Assembly (NCBI GenBank): GCA_029721515.1
Contig: CM056565.1
Location: 2,504,242-2,568,241 of the forward strand
Source of the DNA: Synanceia verrucosa
Lineage: Eukaryota > Chordata > Actinopteri > Perciformes > Synanceiidae
Reading direction: 5' to 3'
Length of the DNA: 64,000 bases
The notes below the pieces were generated by a model. That model saw only the letters and a list, made by a program, of their open reading frames with translations, did not search any database and was not told where the DNA came from. Both the position numbers and the translations under genes were made by a program. This document shows positions 1 to 13,259 of the stretch, one piece after another (the first letter of the stretch is position 1; the number at the start of each line of letters is the position of its first letter).

Positions 1-246
1 ACAGGAGGACATGATGCATGAATCATTACAGTTAAATGTAAATTCCCCATACAGCATAGGAGTCAGTGTGCAGTTGGGGGTGATGGTTGGGAGTGGAAGT
101 GTGTTATATTTATGCAGATGAAACATTCAATGTTAGGTATAGGTGAAGCTAAAGAGCCTATCATGTCTCCAAAAATGTTGTGTGTGACATCTGTTGCTAC
201 CTCATTTCATGTTCGGTATTCCCAGGTTGTGATTGGTTTCTGTCAA

Positions 247-624
247 TTAACTCTTTGAGTGCCAGCCCTTTTATAAAGCAGAAAGTGCCTTTTGCTGGTG
301 TTTTTGGACATTTTGAGTCACCTTTATGATGCACAGAATATTTTGTACTATGTCTCTGAAAATACTGAATAGCTCACATGAACGAAGAGACTCTCTGTTT
401 CATCATGAAAAGTTATGCCAGTTTCACCAAATTTTTTTTTGATTGCTCTGCTCTCTGATCCCTACGTCACTTCCTGCTTTGATCTCAGTGGTTTATATTG
501 TCTATTATGTTCTGACTACATATCCTAGAAACCCCAAAATTACTTACAGGGTGCGTGAGAGCGCCCCCTTTTGCAAGCCACTGAAAAAAACTTTGACGTA
601 CATATACATCAATGGCACTCAAAA
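247..624. mobile_element. TTAA-flanked MITE, family A copy 1
   Basis: Starts with TTAA and then CTCTTTGAGTGCCA; ends near 624 with TGGCACTCAAAA, the inverted form. The internal sequence aligns with copies at 2922-3328, 18200-18445 and 28325-28712, sharing blocks such as CACAGAATATTTTGTACTAT and ACTTCCTGCTTTGATCTC. The TTAA target and CYCTTTG-type end suggest a non-autonomous piggyBac-like element; the superfamily is inferred. It has no coding capacity. The right-hand TTAA has decayed. Confidence 0.7.
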
Positions 625-1085
625 ATGGCCACTTGGGGTCAGCAGAACAACACCTTAAAAACTGTAGTCATCATGCATGCAATTACACAAATCAGATGTC
701 TGCATTTAACATAGAATAGAACCATATGAAGTTGTTTCGGGGGTGAGTGACTATTTAAACATTCAGCTGATCCACATTAAAAAAGGTCTGACTCTTTCTA
801 TGCAGAACGTTCACCAGCTGGCTACTCATTCTGTCTTAATCCACTGGTATGTGCAAGCTCTAATTATTGTTGTCAGCCATGAATTTTTTAATTTACTGTT
901 TTCCAAAAAAGCCCCAAAAATATCAAAGCACATTATTATTATTTTTAATTGAAATGATAAATTCCAGTTATTTTGTGTCACTGAACAGAAAAATGTGCTT
1001 TAGTGGTTGTTTGTTATTCTGGAGGTGAATTCAGTTTGAAATTCCCAATTTCTTATCAAAACAGTGAAGGGTAGGGAACAAACAG

Positions 1086-1200
1086 GACAGGTGGTCTAAT
1101 AAATAACAGACTTTATTTACTATATATATATATAAGTTATTAGACCACCAAATAGGACAGGTGGTCTAATAAACTATATATACTGTATATGTATATAACA

Positions 1201-1245
<45 letters not shown>

Positions 1246-1250
1246 ACCAT
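1086..1250. repeat. AT-rich foldback with (TA)n microsatellite
   Basis: The motif AGGACAGGTGGTCTAATAAA occurs at about 1086 and again at about 1155. Between them lies the inverted form TTATTAGACCACC, separated by (AT)n. The second copy is followed by a pure (TA)n run of about 40 bases near 1203-1242. This gives a small hairpin plus a direct repeat. It may be a foldback MITE remnant or a slippage product. Confidence 0.55.
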
Positions 1251-2921
1251 GTTTAATTGATTTCCAACAAGCAAACCAGCCAATTTACTGCCATAGTATG
1301 CTTTGATCTGATTGGTGACAGTGAGTGACTGAGTCACCTAAATGAGGTTCAGATGGAGAAAATGAGATGTCACCAAATGAGGCTTTACTTTGCTCATTCA
1401 TTTACTTGCCAGCTTCATTCAGGTGAGATGCAGAGGGCTGCAGAGCAGTGGCATTTCGAGTCGGCATGTGTGGAGGTGGAACCTCGATTATGAGCTGCAG
1501 CGCTCCGAGCAAATCACATGACGTGACTGTGTAGCTTCCTGGGAATGTGCTGCCTGGAGGCTCCTTGTTCTGGATGGCGACATCTCATTCTGTCCCTTTC
1601 AAGATCTGGACTATAAAATAGCTTCGATGCTGTCAAGCCTGAAGCACACCCACTTCCTCTGGCCTCATAATATAATGTTTAGAGCTGACAGGGGGTAGTG
1701 GGTAGTATACTGTATTAACCATATTTTACACATGATATTGCCAAATAAACTGAATATGACATGTTTTGTTGTTTTAAATCTGGATTTTTTGGATTTGGAA
1801 ATAAATGATGCTCTTGTAGAAAGTGGTCACTGTGCTTTGAAGGCCTTGAATTCCACCCAGTAATGAGTAGAGGTCGTCATATTCAGATTTTTAATAGATT
1901 TTGACATTTATTGGCCAGGCAGCTGCAGCGTCTCGAGGCCTTTCATGCAGAGACACACATGACTAACTTGCACCTTGGGAGTCACTCTAATTAAAAGTTA
2001 TTATCATTCTCACCATGTTGCAACCTCAACCCAAAGATGAGGAAGCCTGGACATAAAGTACATCACTTTAGATTTTAACAACATGATAAAATGGATAGCA
2101 TAGAATAATTGTTTACCAGTGTTTGTGATTGATTTACATTTGTATGACTTCATTAGCTACAGGAGGGAAATGTGCAGAGAGGCAACATTTTCAGTACTGA
2201 AAAGCACCGGTGTTTGCTGGACTTGAATGAGTGAGGATACTAGCTGTGAGCGCAGGACTGGATAATTGCATGCTGACTTTTTTTCAGCACAGTGGTTGCA
2301 TGCAGTGCAATGAATGGGAACAGGTAGAGAGCGCTCTTATGAGGCTGCTGACAGACAGAAACCTACAGGCTGCAGTAATTAGACTAAACCAAGATTTTAG
2401 TGATTGCTACAGAAGCAGTCTTTCCACTCTTTCACATATTTTTATAATGGTCAGTAGAACAACAATGGAAGCATCATATCTGCCACAGTAAAATAATTAA
2501 CATCTGAAATATTGTTCATCTGCTGTAAGCCTTCAGGCTGATACAGTTTGTATGTATGAATTAACTAGCACTGTTGCAACATAAAGGTATGAGGCCCAGG
2601 CTCCCAGGTATGTATGTCAACATGCATGTAACAAACACATGGCTTTCACCAGGAGACTGCTGTTTGTATCGCAAAGTGCTGGTATTTAGACAAAATAAAA
2701 ACAGAATCCTTTGTTTGTGTCTCTTTGAAAAAAATAAGAAGCAGTGATATCAGCAAATAATTACAATAAGTGGAAAATATGTCAAAAATAAGTCTGTCAC
2801 AAAGGTATGAAGCCAACAGCAGTGTCTTAAACAAAACATGTGCAGGACTAATAACTAATGTAGATCAATAAACAGTTTGTAAATGTCTACATAAGCTGCA
2901 GACCAGATGAAGTCACCAAAT

Positions 2922-3328
2922 ACAACAGAAAGTGTCTTGTTCCAGCGTTTTTTTCCCATTTTGAGTCATATTTCAAGACCCACAGAATATTTTGTACTAT
3001 GTTTCTGAAAATACTGAATAGCTCAAATGAAAGAAGAGACTCTCTATTTCATCATGAAAAAAATGTTTGTTTTTACCTTGTTCCATTCTTGTTTTATCAG
3101 AGGTAGAGTAGAGGACACTTTCACCAAAATCACCACTTTTTGTCCAGATTCTGTTTTACTCTCTAATCTCGATCGTCTCCACTTCCTGTTTTGATCTCTG
3201 TGTATACCATCTATGCTCCGACTCCATCTCCCAAAATTACTCACAGGCTGTGTGAGACCACAATCTGTGACCTGCTGCCAAAAAAACACTTTGATGTTGA
3301 AATACATCAGTGGCACTCAAAGAGTTAA
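2922..3328. mobile_element. TTAA-flanked MITE, family A copy 2
   Basis: Same family as 247-624, with a clean right end: TGGCACTCAAAGAG followed by TTAA at 3325-3328. The left end is truncated or diverged near CAGAAAGTGTCTTG, so the terminal GTGCCA block is missing. It keeps a middle segment (about 3055-3165) that copy 1 lacks but the 28.3-kb copy has. Non-coding. Confidence 0.7.
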
Positions 3329-4844
3329 GTTGTGTTAGTAATGTTTGTGATATGTTTTCCATACTCATGTTACATACTTTTCAAGTTCATACTTAAGTTT
3401 ACTTACTGACATTAATCCCAACATGTTGTTTTTCTTAAGACTAAGTAGCTGAAATGTTAAATGAAGAGGATCTGTCTCAGCATCATCTTTAATGTGCTGT
3501 TAGTGTTGGTATATGCATCAGAGCTCATGCTACCTGATGTTGGTTTGTTGCTGTGTTGTGTGAGTGAAGGCCATACAAAATAAACTCAGCCTCTTTTCTT
3601 CATGTTGCCTGGTCTTTCTGCATCCTGTATCCCACTTTGATACACACCTTCTAAAAATGGGATGCTGTCAGGCTCCAGTTGTTTGAAGCAAATAGTTGGG
3701 TTTGTTTACAGTTTTCTAACCCACCACCAAAGTTTTCTCTGCGGATCACTTCATGAACTGCAGATGACAGAGTCCTCAGAGTAATCAAGCACTGATTGTG
3801 TCGAGAGAGCCAGAGAGGGCCTGGTGCTCCGTGCACACAACAAACAGCCAACAGATAGACACATCTCAACATGAATCAGGAAATGTTAAGCACAGAATCA
3901 CAAATGCACAATACTCATTTGCACATATTCATCCCAGGCCAGCAGCTGCATCTATCCAAGCAGCAGGACTTCACTCTTCACTCACTGAAAATTATGAGAT
4001 TTCTACAAACATGTTCTTCTTTTCAGATGTACTTTGTTGTTCCATAATTCAATAGAAATTTCAATTAATAATATTGATATTAAGTGGCAGCATGTTCCAC
4101 AACAATACAGCTTGGGTCATGCAGCCACACGGCTTAATGGATGCTTTGATTTGACAAACACTGCTACTAATAGAGACATGCTTTATGTTTTATCTCAGGA
4201 ATACATTCAAGGAGTGTTGACATAAGTTCACCTGTCACATGATAGGTCTTTTACCCAGCATGCATTTTCACTCGCAGCTGCTAAATGGAGTTCAACTCAA
4301 TGATTTTATATCTTAATCCTAATGTGACATAAAATAAACATGACATGATTCATTATGATGTAAGTTGGCAGAACACACCTAAGTCTTAATCTTGTGTAAA
4401 TTAGGGTGCAAGTAATTGTTAAAAAAAATCCCAAGAATCATCTTAAGAAAGCAACATAACATGACAAAGGAGAAAAACTAAACAGGGCTGTAAATCTGTG
4501 TTATCGCACAGTCATGACTAAACTTTATATTCTGCGTGAGGTGCTGGGGAGAGTGGCTTCCTTGCTGTTGTTTCAGTTTCCTCAGAGAATATTCATTTGG
4601 CCTCCTGACACATTCTGGAAGCTTTGATGGTTTTAGACACGCTCTGGAGCTTCCACTGGTGCTGGATTGCTGTTCACATCACATTTCCTGTTTCAAATTC
4701 AAATCCATTTTGTGTCACTGAATCTGAGGGAAGAATAGCTGACAGACACATTTTAATTTGACATTTTTTATTCACACAAACCCTTGAATTTTATTTTTTT
4801 TTTAATTAACAATTGGTGATACAGCCACTAGATGGCATTGTAGC

Positions 4845-5917
4845 TAGGCCCGCCATGATAAACAATTTCTTCATTGCACGATAAATGTCAATGAACTCGG
4901 CCATTTTGCCGACTTCAATATATCACCATGCACATGCATGTTTGTTTTCCCCGTCTTTCTCTACCAAAGAAGCTGGCTGACAAGAGGGTTCACTCTGTGC
5001 ATCTTTCTCAACGCGTGGGTGCGTAGGTCCCACAGCAGAATGAACAGAGTGAGACCTCCTGTCAGTCATAAAGTCTCTTTGTCTCAGTAGGAGGAGGAGG
5101 GGCTGCGAGCGGACACACAGAAAGCACCTGTAGCAGGTGAGCTGGTGAGGAGTAGAGAGCCAGGTAACGAGGAGAAACTTTCAGGAGCAGTAAAACAGAT
5201 TATTTTAAAGCTAAATGCCACAGCCTCGATTACAATGTTGAATACCAGGGTCCGACATTACCGGTTGCCCAGATGCCCAGGTTCAGACAGGACACTGTGA
5301 CTACTCTTGATCATATGTGAAGTAGCAATAAATACTGCTTTCTGAAAAAGGAAGTGTTATGTAGTGTTTATACATCCATCCATCCATTTTCTACCACTTA
5401 TCCTCTCATAGGGTCGCGGGGGGTTGGATCCTATCCCAGCTGTCTTAGGGTGAAAGGCAGGGTACACCATTGACAAGTCTCCAGTTCATCACAGGACACA
5501 TAGAGACAGACAACCACTCACACTCACATTCACACCTACGGTCAATTTAAATTAACCAATTAACCTAATCCCCATGCATGTTTTTGGATGGTGGAAGGAA
5601 GCCGGAGTACCAGAGAGAACCCACACAGACATGAGGAGAACATGAAAACTCCACACAGAAAGACCCCCGGGCCGGGAATCAAACCCAGTACCTTCTTGCT
5701 GTGAGGCGACAGTGCTAACCACTACACCACCATGCCACCCGTGTTGTATACAGTCATCAGGAAATAGATTTTAGTGAAATATAAGTCATGAGCAGTAAAC
5801 AGCGGTTAAAAGAACCTCTTAAGAACCTCAGAATAATGCTGACAATAATATTGTTTATCGGCAATAAGTTGTGGGACAATATATCATCCAGCAAAATTTG
5901 TTATCATGACAGACCTA
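4845..5917. mobile_element. Non-autonomous hAT element, split by a SINE
   Basis: Left end TAGGCCCGCCATGATAA and right end TTATCATGACAGACCTA are inverted repeats of each other. Flanks ATTGTAGC and AATGTAGT fit a diverged 8-bp target-site duplication, the hAT hallmark. A SINE (5372-5740) sits inside, so the hAT element itself is only about 700 bp. No transposase remnant is recognised. Family placement rests on the ends and the 8-bp duplication. Confidence 0.65.
5372..5740 (-). mobile_element. tRNA-derived SINE with ATGGATGG tail (full length)
   Basis: Read on the minus strand it begins with a tRNA-like head (GGTGTAGTGGTTAGCACTG, with A-box and B-box like motifs), has a central body, and ends in GGATGGATGG. 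This matches the widespread acanthomorph SINE group that uses an L2-like 3' tail. Related copies lie at 22460-24881, 33811-34160, 39207-39317 and 50995-51292. It lies inside the hAT element at 4845-5917 and is therefore younger than it. Confidence 0.85.
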
Positions 5918-7179
5918 AATGTAGTCAATAATCACCATTATTATTAATAGTAATTCATTATAAAGGGTAATGGTAAATGTGATGTGGAGGCAGTAGCTCT
6001 GGTTGCCACATGGATAAAGTACAGAGTGTGGATTGGTAGCTGAGCAAGCCTGACATCCTCACTGTAATGCATGTGTGTAGGGCCTGCTTGAACATGTGTG
6101 TAATCTGTAATAAAGACAAACAACAATGAAATGTCTTCTTCTATAATGTAGTGCGGCTCAGAAGACTCTATAGTGTCAGTGAAGTCACTGCTAATATAAC
6201 ACAACACAGGCTGGCAGGCTCTGGTAGCTCTGTATGCTACATTGGCATTTTTGCATAAATGTTCCACACAAGAGCAGCTGTCATGCTTGTAGGTGTAGTT
6301 AATATGTGGGTGGTGCATGGATATGAGCTCTAGACCCTGGCAGCTCTTCAGTCACAAAGCTACTCTTCATATGAGACCACACTAGGCTATATGAGGAAGA
6401 GTTTCCTCAAACCACTAGCTTAACAGCTGTTCATGTTCATTGATTGAGTTCAAAATGATCATTTTGGGGGTGGAGTTCTGAAAGGAAGGACTACCAGTGC
6501 TGCCGACTTGCTAACTTATCGCTAGATTTGTGCATTTTTGCACCAAGTGCTGCAGTGACTTATACCTGCAAGGGTGTTCTGATGATTGTGACAGAAGGAA
6601 AGTAAATGCTGGTCGTTGTTATTATGCAGGATGTAAGTAATCTTTGTGAAAAAAGAAAGAAACATTCCATGGTAATAAAATGCAGAGGTTTTGCATTATG
6701 GAGTTTGTTTTTTTACTATGTTGATTTTATATATCTCTATTAGTAATGGTATATTAGTAGAGATAGAGCAGTGCATTAGAGCAAAATTAGTTCATCATTT
6801 AAATCAAGTTTTTAGCAAAACACGTCAAAACCAATCCGGGTCCAGCTTCTAAAATGTGTTTTTTTTCTTGCTTTCTTGGTATTGGAACTGGGAACTGAAA
6901 GAGTGGTTGGACAAGACAAACTATTTGAAAACAATATAGTGTCTCATGCATTAGAATATCATGATATAAATTTCGTATTATTTTCTAACATGCTGTGCAT
7001 CGAGAACACAATAAACAGATGGATTAATGATGAAAAAAACAAGATGTTTTCTGTAGCTCTCTGTTTTGATATTTCATGATAAGTACGTAATGTTCAACAA
7101 TATCTGGGGGATTATATAATAGTCTGTATGAATAGACTATGATATGAGAGGTAATCTCACTGCACCAGAGGCTCAGTTA

Positions 7180-7765
7180 ATTTTCAGATAATCAATACAG
7201 CGTCATAAACTCCAGCAGAGCAGAGACTCACCTCCACAGCCTGCAGGATGCATGTGAAGTTTTTCTATGGATGTAAATGTGCTGTCAGCTGCCAGGCTGT
7301 CCGGCTCTGACGTAGACAGACAAAGTCTCCTAACAGCAGAGCGGCTCACACAACTCAGAGACTACCGATACAAATCGCAAACTTGCCACCTCAGTCTCTC
7401 TCGCTACAGAATATGACTCTGGAGTCTCATGGTTTTTACGCATTTTACGCAATTCGATTAAGGTTTTAAATGCGTCGCGCTTGTTGTTCAGGACTTGTTA
7501 TGATACAGAACTTGGTGGGATACTAACATCCGTCTGAGAGAAGAAGGAATTGTGTTTTCCCCCTTTAAAAAACAACAGTAAACAGCGGATGTTGTCCGGT
7601 GGCATCAGATAGGGTCGAGTGTCTCCTCCCTGCGCGCCGCGGCTACCTGGCGAGGAGGTTTGGATTAAGATTGATGAACTGGGGGTAAATAATCTCCACG
7701 GGACCGTTTAACTGACTCATTGTCGTGCTGTGGGATTTTTTTTCGACACCTCTTGGCTGACGACG
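7180..7765 (+). promoter_or_regulatory. Probable promoter and 5' UTR of the IgLON gene
   Basis: The last roughly 200 bases before the start codon, and the exon itself, are clearly richer in CpG than the rest of the window (for example the GCGCGCCGCGG block near 7632). That is typical of a vertebrate promoter-proximal region. I see no convincing TATA box, and the transcription start cannot be placed. A TAA at 7709-7711 is in frame upstream of the ATG, so the coding sequence does not extend 5' in this frame. An upstream non-coding exon cannot be excluded. Confidence 0.5.
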
Positions 7766-7938
7766 ATGTCTGTTCGGGGATACTTGGTCGCTTTATCCAA
7801 ATGCACAGCTCTTCTTTCTCTGAGGATGTTGCTTCTTGTGCCTGCAGGGTTGCCAGTCCGCAGCCAAGGAGATTCTCAGTCCGACAACAAAGTGATGGAC
7901 AATATCACCGTCCGACAAGGAGAGACAGTCTTTCTCAG
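7766..7938 (+). CDS. IgLON family adhesion protein (neurotrimin/OPCML type), first coding exon
   Basis: This exon encodes 57 codons plus two bases and ends at a consensus donor, CAG|GTGAGT (intron starts at 7939, phase 2). The start is the ATG at 7766, with A at -3 and an in-frame stop upstream at 7709. The peptide begins MSVRGYL and has a leucine-rich signal segment at about residues 11-30. The VPAGLPVRS stretch near residues 25-33 and MDNITVRQGET near residues 44-54 are signatures of the IgLON N-terminus leading into the first Ig domain; N-I-T is a glycosylation sequon. IgLONs (LSAMP, NTM, OPCML, NEGR1, IGLON5) are GPI-anchored neuronal surface proteins with three Ig domains that guide neurite growth and synapse formation. 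The GYL...KC...LSLR-LLLVP pattern fits NTM/OPCML better than LSAMP or NEGR1, but this exon alone does not separate those two. The remaining exons lie beyond the right edge. Confidence 0.9.
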
Positions 7939-8969
7939 GTGAGTCCATGTTGCTTTTTATTTCTCCATCTTTCCCTCGCACTGCTGCTGTTGCTGAAGTT
8001 GAGCTGCGCCTGCAGGCTTTTCTAATTGAAGCATTTAGTGACGAGAGAATCAGAAACATGGCTCAAGTGCTCTGTGTTTTCTCATGTTCCCGTTGTGGAA
8101 AAAAAGGAGGATTTTCAGAGGATTAGTTAGTGGAAAACACTCAATTCAGAAGCGATACTCTGCTAATCTTCAGCAGCTGTTAACGAGAGACTTAGTGCTT
8201 TTAATTGTTGTGTGACGGTGCGGAACTGAAGGTGGAGGGTAAAAGTGCGTTTCTGGAGGGACGACAGGAGCAAACAGTGTGTGTGTCTGAGGAGGTGAAA
8301 CACACACACACACATAATAAATAGTGCAGGCGTACAATGGATTGACTAGCTATTCCTCAGGATGGGGGATTGTCTGTGGTGACCTTTCCCCTCCTCTGCG
8401 CCCTCAGAGGCTTACTGGACATAGAGGGATTTATGTTGCTTTCAAGTGCTGTCGGAAACGTCCAGTAATTATCACAATGGCCAAAGGAAGGGATTTTCTT
8501 TGATTCCATGGTGGGCGAGATGTGGTGTGTGGGAGGTGGAGGGCACAGAGCAGTGTTAACAGCTCATGGTTAAAGTGGTGCTGTGCTTCTCTGAGGATGA
8601 CCCCGCAGGAACTCGTTCACAGGAAGTGACACAGAAGAAGTCAGTTGGAGGCTGTCTAGACACCGTGATTACATTCTCACCAGGCATTTCTGCAGACTTA
8701 CATTTTCCCTGTTGTCATTTAATGGCCTTGAGGTTAGACTGGAAACATGCATGCATTATCTAAAGTCCCACTTCTTATCCAGCTGGAGCTTTCACAGGCC
8801 TGTAGCCACGAAATACCTGAATTATGAATCGCATAACCTTCAGTTGTGATTCATTAGTGATATCAGACAGTAGCAAGTAAACCAAAATGATGACCACATA
8901 TAAAATCTGATTTCCTGAATGGCATCCTGAAAGCGGACATGTTTCATATCTTCAATATGGCATCACAAC

Positions 8970-9552
8970 TAGGGCTGCAAGATATCAGGAAAACAGGAGA
9001 TCTGCAACAATGTTATTGAATATGCAATGATAATATTACTTGCAATAAACAAATCCTTCAGTATCCAGTGTTGATTTCTCTCTGCCACCATAGACCAGAG
9101 ACAGTATCTTATGCAGACACTGGAAGCAAAAAGAAAAATGAGTTCCACCAGCTAAACTTTGATTTTTACTCGACTTAACTTAATGTTATCAGTTTAGCTT
9201 TTGCTACCGTTAGCTTTTTGGGAACTCTTCCTGTAGATCTTTGTGGTTGTGTTGGCGGTTGCTATGGAGATTAGTTATGTTGGGCATGACTTGCATAGCA
9301 TCTGTGCTGCACCACGTCATGTCTCTTGTGTGCAAATATTTCAAAGTAAGAGACGTGCTGATCCTTTTAGCCACAACTTCTCCTTGTTCCTCCCTCCTTC
9401 GGCATTACGTCCGCTAACCCTGCATGCATAGGGCAGCAGTGCTCAAACAGTCTTTTGCAATATGTCCTGTATATCATGCACGTTCAGATCATTATGAATC
9501 ATCAGATCATTATGAATCATTATGTGAATTTTAGATGTATTGTGCAGCCCAA
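8970..9552. mobile_element. Short hAT-like MITE
   Basis: Left end TAGGGCTGCAAGATATC and right end ATTGTGCAGCCC are inverted, with the last TA of the right end changed to AA. The flanks are ATCACAAC (8962-8969) and ATTACAAC (9553-9560), an 8-bp duplication with one mismatch. Near the right end an 18-base unit containing CAGATCATTATGAATCAT is tandemly duplicated (about 9486-9520). It has no coding capacity. Confidence 0.7.
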
Positions 9553-11494
9553 ATTACAACAACATATCCCCTGTACAGCATCAGTCGATTAATCATCTTT
9601 GTTTATCAACTGTATCACTTGCATCATGCCTCCAGCTGCTATACATGACAAAGTCTAGTCTTTTCAACCTTTTAACACCTGAGCCTCAAAATTTCTGTCT
9701 GGACAGAAGGAGAGGAGAGGAGAGGTAATAAATTACCGTGATGACACCTTTTTGGCTGTAAAGAGCAACGTCTCAGCTTTCACATACTGGTGGTTTCTGA
9801 TAGCACAAACATTACATAATTACGGTAATCCAAAGTGTGCATGTGCAATGTGTCAGCGGCAACACGTGAGGCGTTAAAGGGGTAATGCAACTTGTTTCAC
9901 CTCGAACCAGGACAGTTGGATTGGCTATGTCACACTGATTGGTAAACTGGTTTCCAGGAACATCCAGCGTCCTTTGTGTTCCAGTAGGTCATCAGTAAGG
10001 CAAGGAGGAGCTCACACACTGAGGGAGTGAGACAGGGTGCCAACAACAGCACAGCAAGACTAATTAAACCAGACCAAGGTCAATAATGTGCTGATCTGGG
10101 TTCCATTTATATGTAATAAATTTAATAATCCCTGTCCATGCCCTGTGTCGCCTTTATAAGTGGTTTAAACTGAAAAACACTTATAAAAGCTCTGATGAAT
10201 TCACATCATCTTAAACGTAAATGTTTTTGCTTTTTTCAAACTGGACAATATTTCCCCAGGTTTTTGTGTCTAAGTGACTAATGGGGGCAACTTTTTTTGT
10301 AATTGGCCCAGTATTGAAGGAGAGGGCTGCAGCCGGCCAAGTGCAATGTAATTCTTTCGGGAAACTCCTCACCATCAATGTGCCTCCACGTAAAATGCCT
10401 GTTGTTGCAGCTGACAGGCTCCGATTGCTTTTATAAGTGTCTGACAACATTATGGAAAGAGCCCTTCAGAGAAATAAAACTCTCTACCCACCTTCCTCTT
10501 CAGGCCGTCTGTTTGTTATTGTGCCTGTCCTGTGTTGGAAGACAACACTGGAAACATGAGTGAGAGTTGGAGAAAGGAGTCCAAGTGCTGTCAGAGTTTG
10601 TTGTGTTTAAGAACAGGAAATGGAGCTTAGTGTTATCTATCTGAATATTTACGTCATGTGGATGGGACTCAAGATTTCAGAATAAGACATGGCCATTTTA
10701 TTCCTCTGCAGGGTTCTTTCTATCATGTTGTTGACACTATAATAACAATCTGTCAGTGGTTAAAACACTTTTACTTTCAGTGAACGAACACTGACGATGA
10801 GGAATTACCCAGAAGGAGCACATTACAACCCATTTAGCAGCTGCCATCTACATGTTCTCCCTCATTACTGGACCACTTAAAAAGTGTTGTCCCTATTAGT
10901 CACTGAGACACACAGATATGAAAAATAGCAGGATACAAAATGCTGAAGTTACTCTTTAAAAGGAGATTCCTCCTTTTCCAGGGAATACATTATTTAACCA
11001 GATTTTGAATTGTAAGCCAGGAGCTGAAGTACTTGACTGCTGTCCTCCTTCAGGACCATGGACAGCATTATGTCAGGTCTGTAAGTAGTCACAGTTACCA
11101 GACACATCTCATGTTTCTGCTGTGTGTTACACTGTCACAGCTTATAATTTTTTAGAAATAAGATATAAAATAATACTGCATGTAAACTGACCTGCACTTT
11201 ATAGCACTAAGTAAGCGCTGTGTTTATGAAAAAAAAACTAAAGCACATTCACTGTTCCTTTTCGTTCAATTTCACATTACATATTAATACTTTAAGGATG
11301 CTTTTGGTGGATTATTAGTTTGCTGAAGCTTGGAAAGATTCAGAAAAGATGGTTAAGCTAATTTTATCAGCATGTTCGTTAGTTATGACTGCATTGTTAG
11401 TTTCCTTGATTTGAATGGAGTTCTGCTTCATCTTCTTTAGTGTTACACTTTGAGGCAGTTTGTCCAATTAGGCTTACCTTTGTGCATGCCGGCA

Positions 11495-11605
11495 GCCCTA
11501 AATATAATAATTGAAGTTAATAATATGATTTAGAAGTTTGGCAGGCCAGATTAAAAAGCCCAACGGGCTGTATATGGCCTGCGGCCGTAGTTTGCCCATG
11601 TCTGA
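11495..11605. repeat. hAT-like terminal fragment
   Basis: Contains GGCCTGCGGCCGTAGTTTGCCCATG preceded by a GGCAGGCCAGATTAAAAAGC block. This arrangement is common at ends of dispersed hAT-type repeats in vertebrates. Only one end is visible, so it is a truncated relic; assignment is from recall of the family. Confidence 0.4.
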
Positions 11606-12699
11606 TATGGCTTGTATTTTAGATTAAAAAAAATCCCTCTCAAAATTGGCATGCAGGGCAATTATTAATGGAACTGGCATTAATATGGACTTGCTATGAT
11701 GTGCGTCTGTCCTCCAGGCTGAGCAGTAATGGCATTCTGTGACCGTACTTTGCTTTCATCTTGTTGTTGAGTGCCCACTCACACAATCACATGGGCTGTA
11801 AAGACATTTGAATCTAAAGCGTGTGCTGTTATGAAGCTGGATTCTCAACTTGTCATGATGTCTGGCTGTCTACAGGGCTGCTTCAAAGTATATGACACTC
11901 TTTTTTTTTTGTCAAAGTTGGAAGGGGTCTGAACAATGGTTGTCAAGTGCAGTGTGTCTTTATTTAAGCTGTGTATCTGGCTTTGATGTCAATTTTTGTA
12001 CAGATCATGTTTGCATGAATTTTGACGGCAGGGGCTATTGTATTGTTTTATTATATTGTATTATATAATATTGTTTAAGATATGAGACTTTAGGCACTGA
12101 CATGTAGGAATGAACGATTTTGGAAAATAATCCAATTCGGATTTCAATGAACACAAGCAATAAAATGATCTGTTTCATAATAAATAATCAGATTTATTTA
12201 AAACATAGATTACAACAATAAAGCAAACAGATCTTTCCTGCACATTTTTTAACTGTTCTTTTCTTACTGATCTTTTTACTGATTGTATGTCTGTCAGTGC
12301 AAACAATAAAAATAAAATAAAAACAAACAAATTTGTGGCTTTACCTCTTCAACATACCTAACTTTTCACATTTGTAAACATGTGGACTGCACTTCTTAAC
12401 AGGAGAGCTTAACAGGACAGGCTATAAATAAATAAATAAATAAAACACACAGAAATAAAAAAATAAAGCTGACTGATCTCCAGTCAGTAACATCACACAT
12501 ACTAAAGTACAGGAAAAGTAAGAACATCTTTTTAGGTAAATCAAACTCCCTAACCAACTAGAAAAGCAGAGAGTGCAGACATTCTGAGAGAGCGTACACT
12601 CCTACAAGCCCACAACACAACGAAGAGTGAATGTGTTGGTTTTGGCACACCTTGAAACCCACATTTATACATACATTTATATGAGTGACATGATGTCAT

Positions 12700-12975
12700 T
12701 TTTTTTCATGACAGGACTATCGTGTTCGCTGGCGACACCCTGGAGCGTGCTGAAATATGAGAAATCTCCCATACATTATTATAGTGTGACCTTTCATTTG
12801 ACCTTGATGACCTTGAATCAGATCCGATCACCACCAAAAATTAATCCGTTTTAAGTTAGGCCACTTCTGACCAAACCTGAAAAAACTGTCCATAACTTTT
12901 TGAATTATTTTGCAAACCAACATACAAATAAACAAACCCTGGTGGAAACATAACCTCCTTGATGGAGATAATTAG
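12700..12975 (+). repeat. Degenerate repeat resembling a LINE/RTE 3' end
   Basis: It runs from a GCTGGCGACACC motif through GACCTTGATGACCTTGAATC to AACATAACCTCCTTGATGGA, before an AATAAACAAACC stretch. Repeats ending in AACCTCCTTGGCGGAGGT-like sequence are common dispersed LINE-type tails. It sits inside the hAT element and would be a later insertion. The class is uncertain. Confidence 0.35.
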
Positions 12976-13259
12976 TGTGTGTTGTTATAGTATGTGGTGA
13001 GGGGTTTTGTTTTCTTCTTTTAATTAATTATTTTGATGTTTCAGCACTTCTCATGATTAAACTGAATATATACACACATAGACAGAAGCATTGCATAAAC
13101 AGTCAGAGTTCAGTTTAAATAGTCAGTGCTTATAGCAGACACACCCCTCTTATGTAGTACTGTCCATATTTGTTTACGCTGCTCTGTTGACTTGATTTTA
13201 TTCAACTATAGCTGCAAATCTTGTCACAAAGCCAAACACTGTGTCGCTAATTTGTGAAC

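Larger units (their letters stand above)
1..7179. other. Upstream flank of the IgLON gene, no host gene seen
   Basis: AT-rich non-coding DNA. Two TTAA MITEs (247-624, 2922-3328), an AT foldback (1086-1250) and a hAT/SINE nest (4845-5917) are listed separately. In the remaining stretches (1-246, 625-1085, 1251-2921, 3329-4844, 5918-7179) I see no splice-bounded coding segment, RNA gene or clear repeat. Open frames here are short and unlike any family I know. The longest, 124 codons on the minus strand at 5944-6318, has no domain signature. A weak palindrome (AAAATGATCATTTT) lies near 6450. Confidence 0.6.

Noticed and set aside
7720..8025. Overlapping 101-codon frame across the exon and donor
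   Set aside because: It is in a different frame, lacks an ATG in good context, and runs through the splice donor into the intron. The IgLON frame has clear family motifs.
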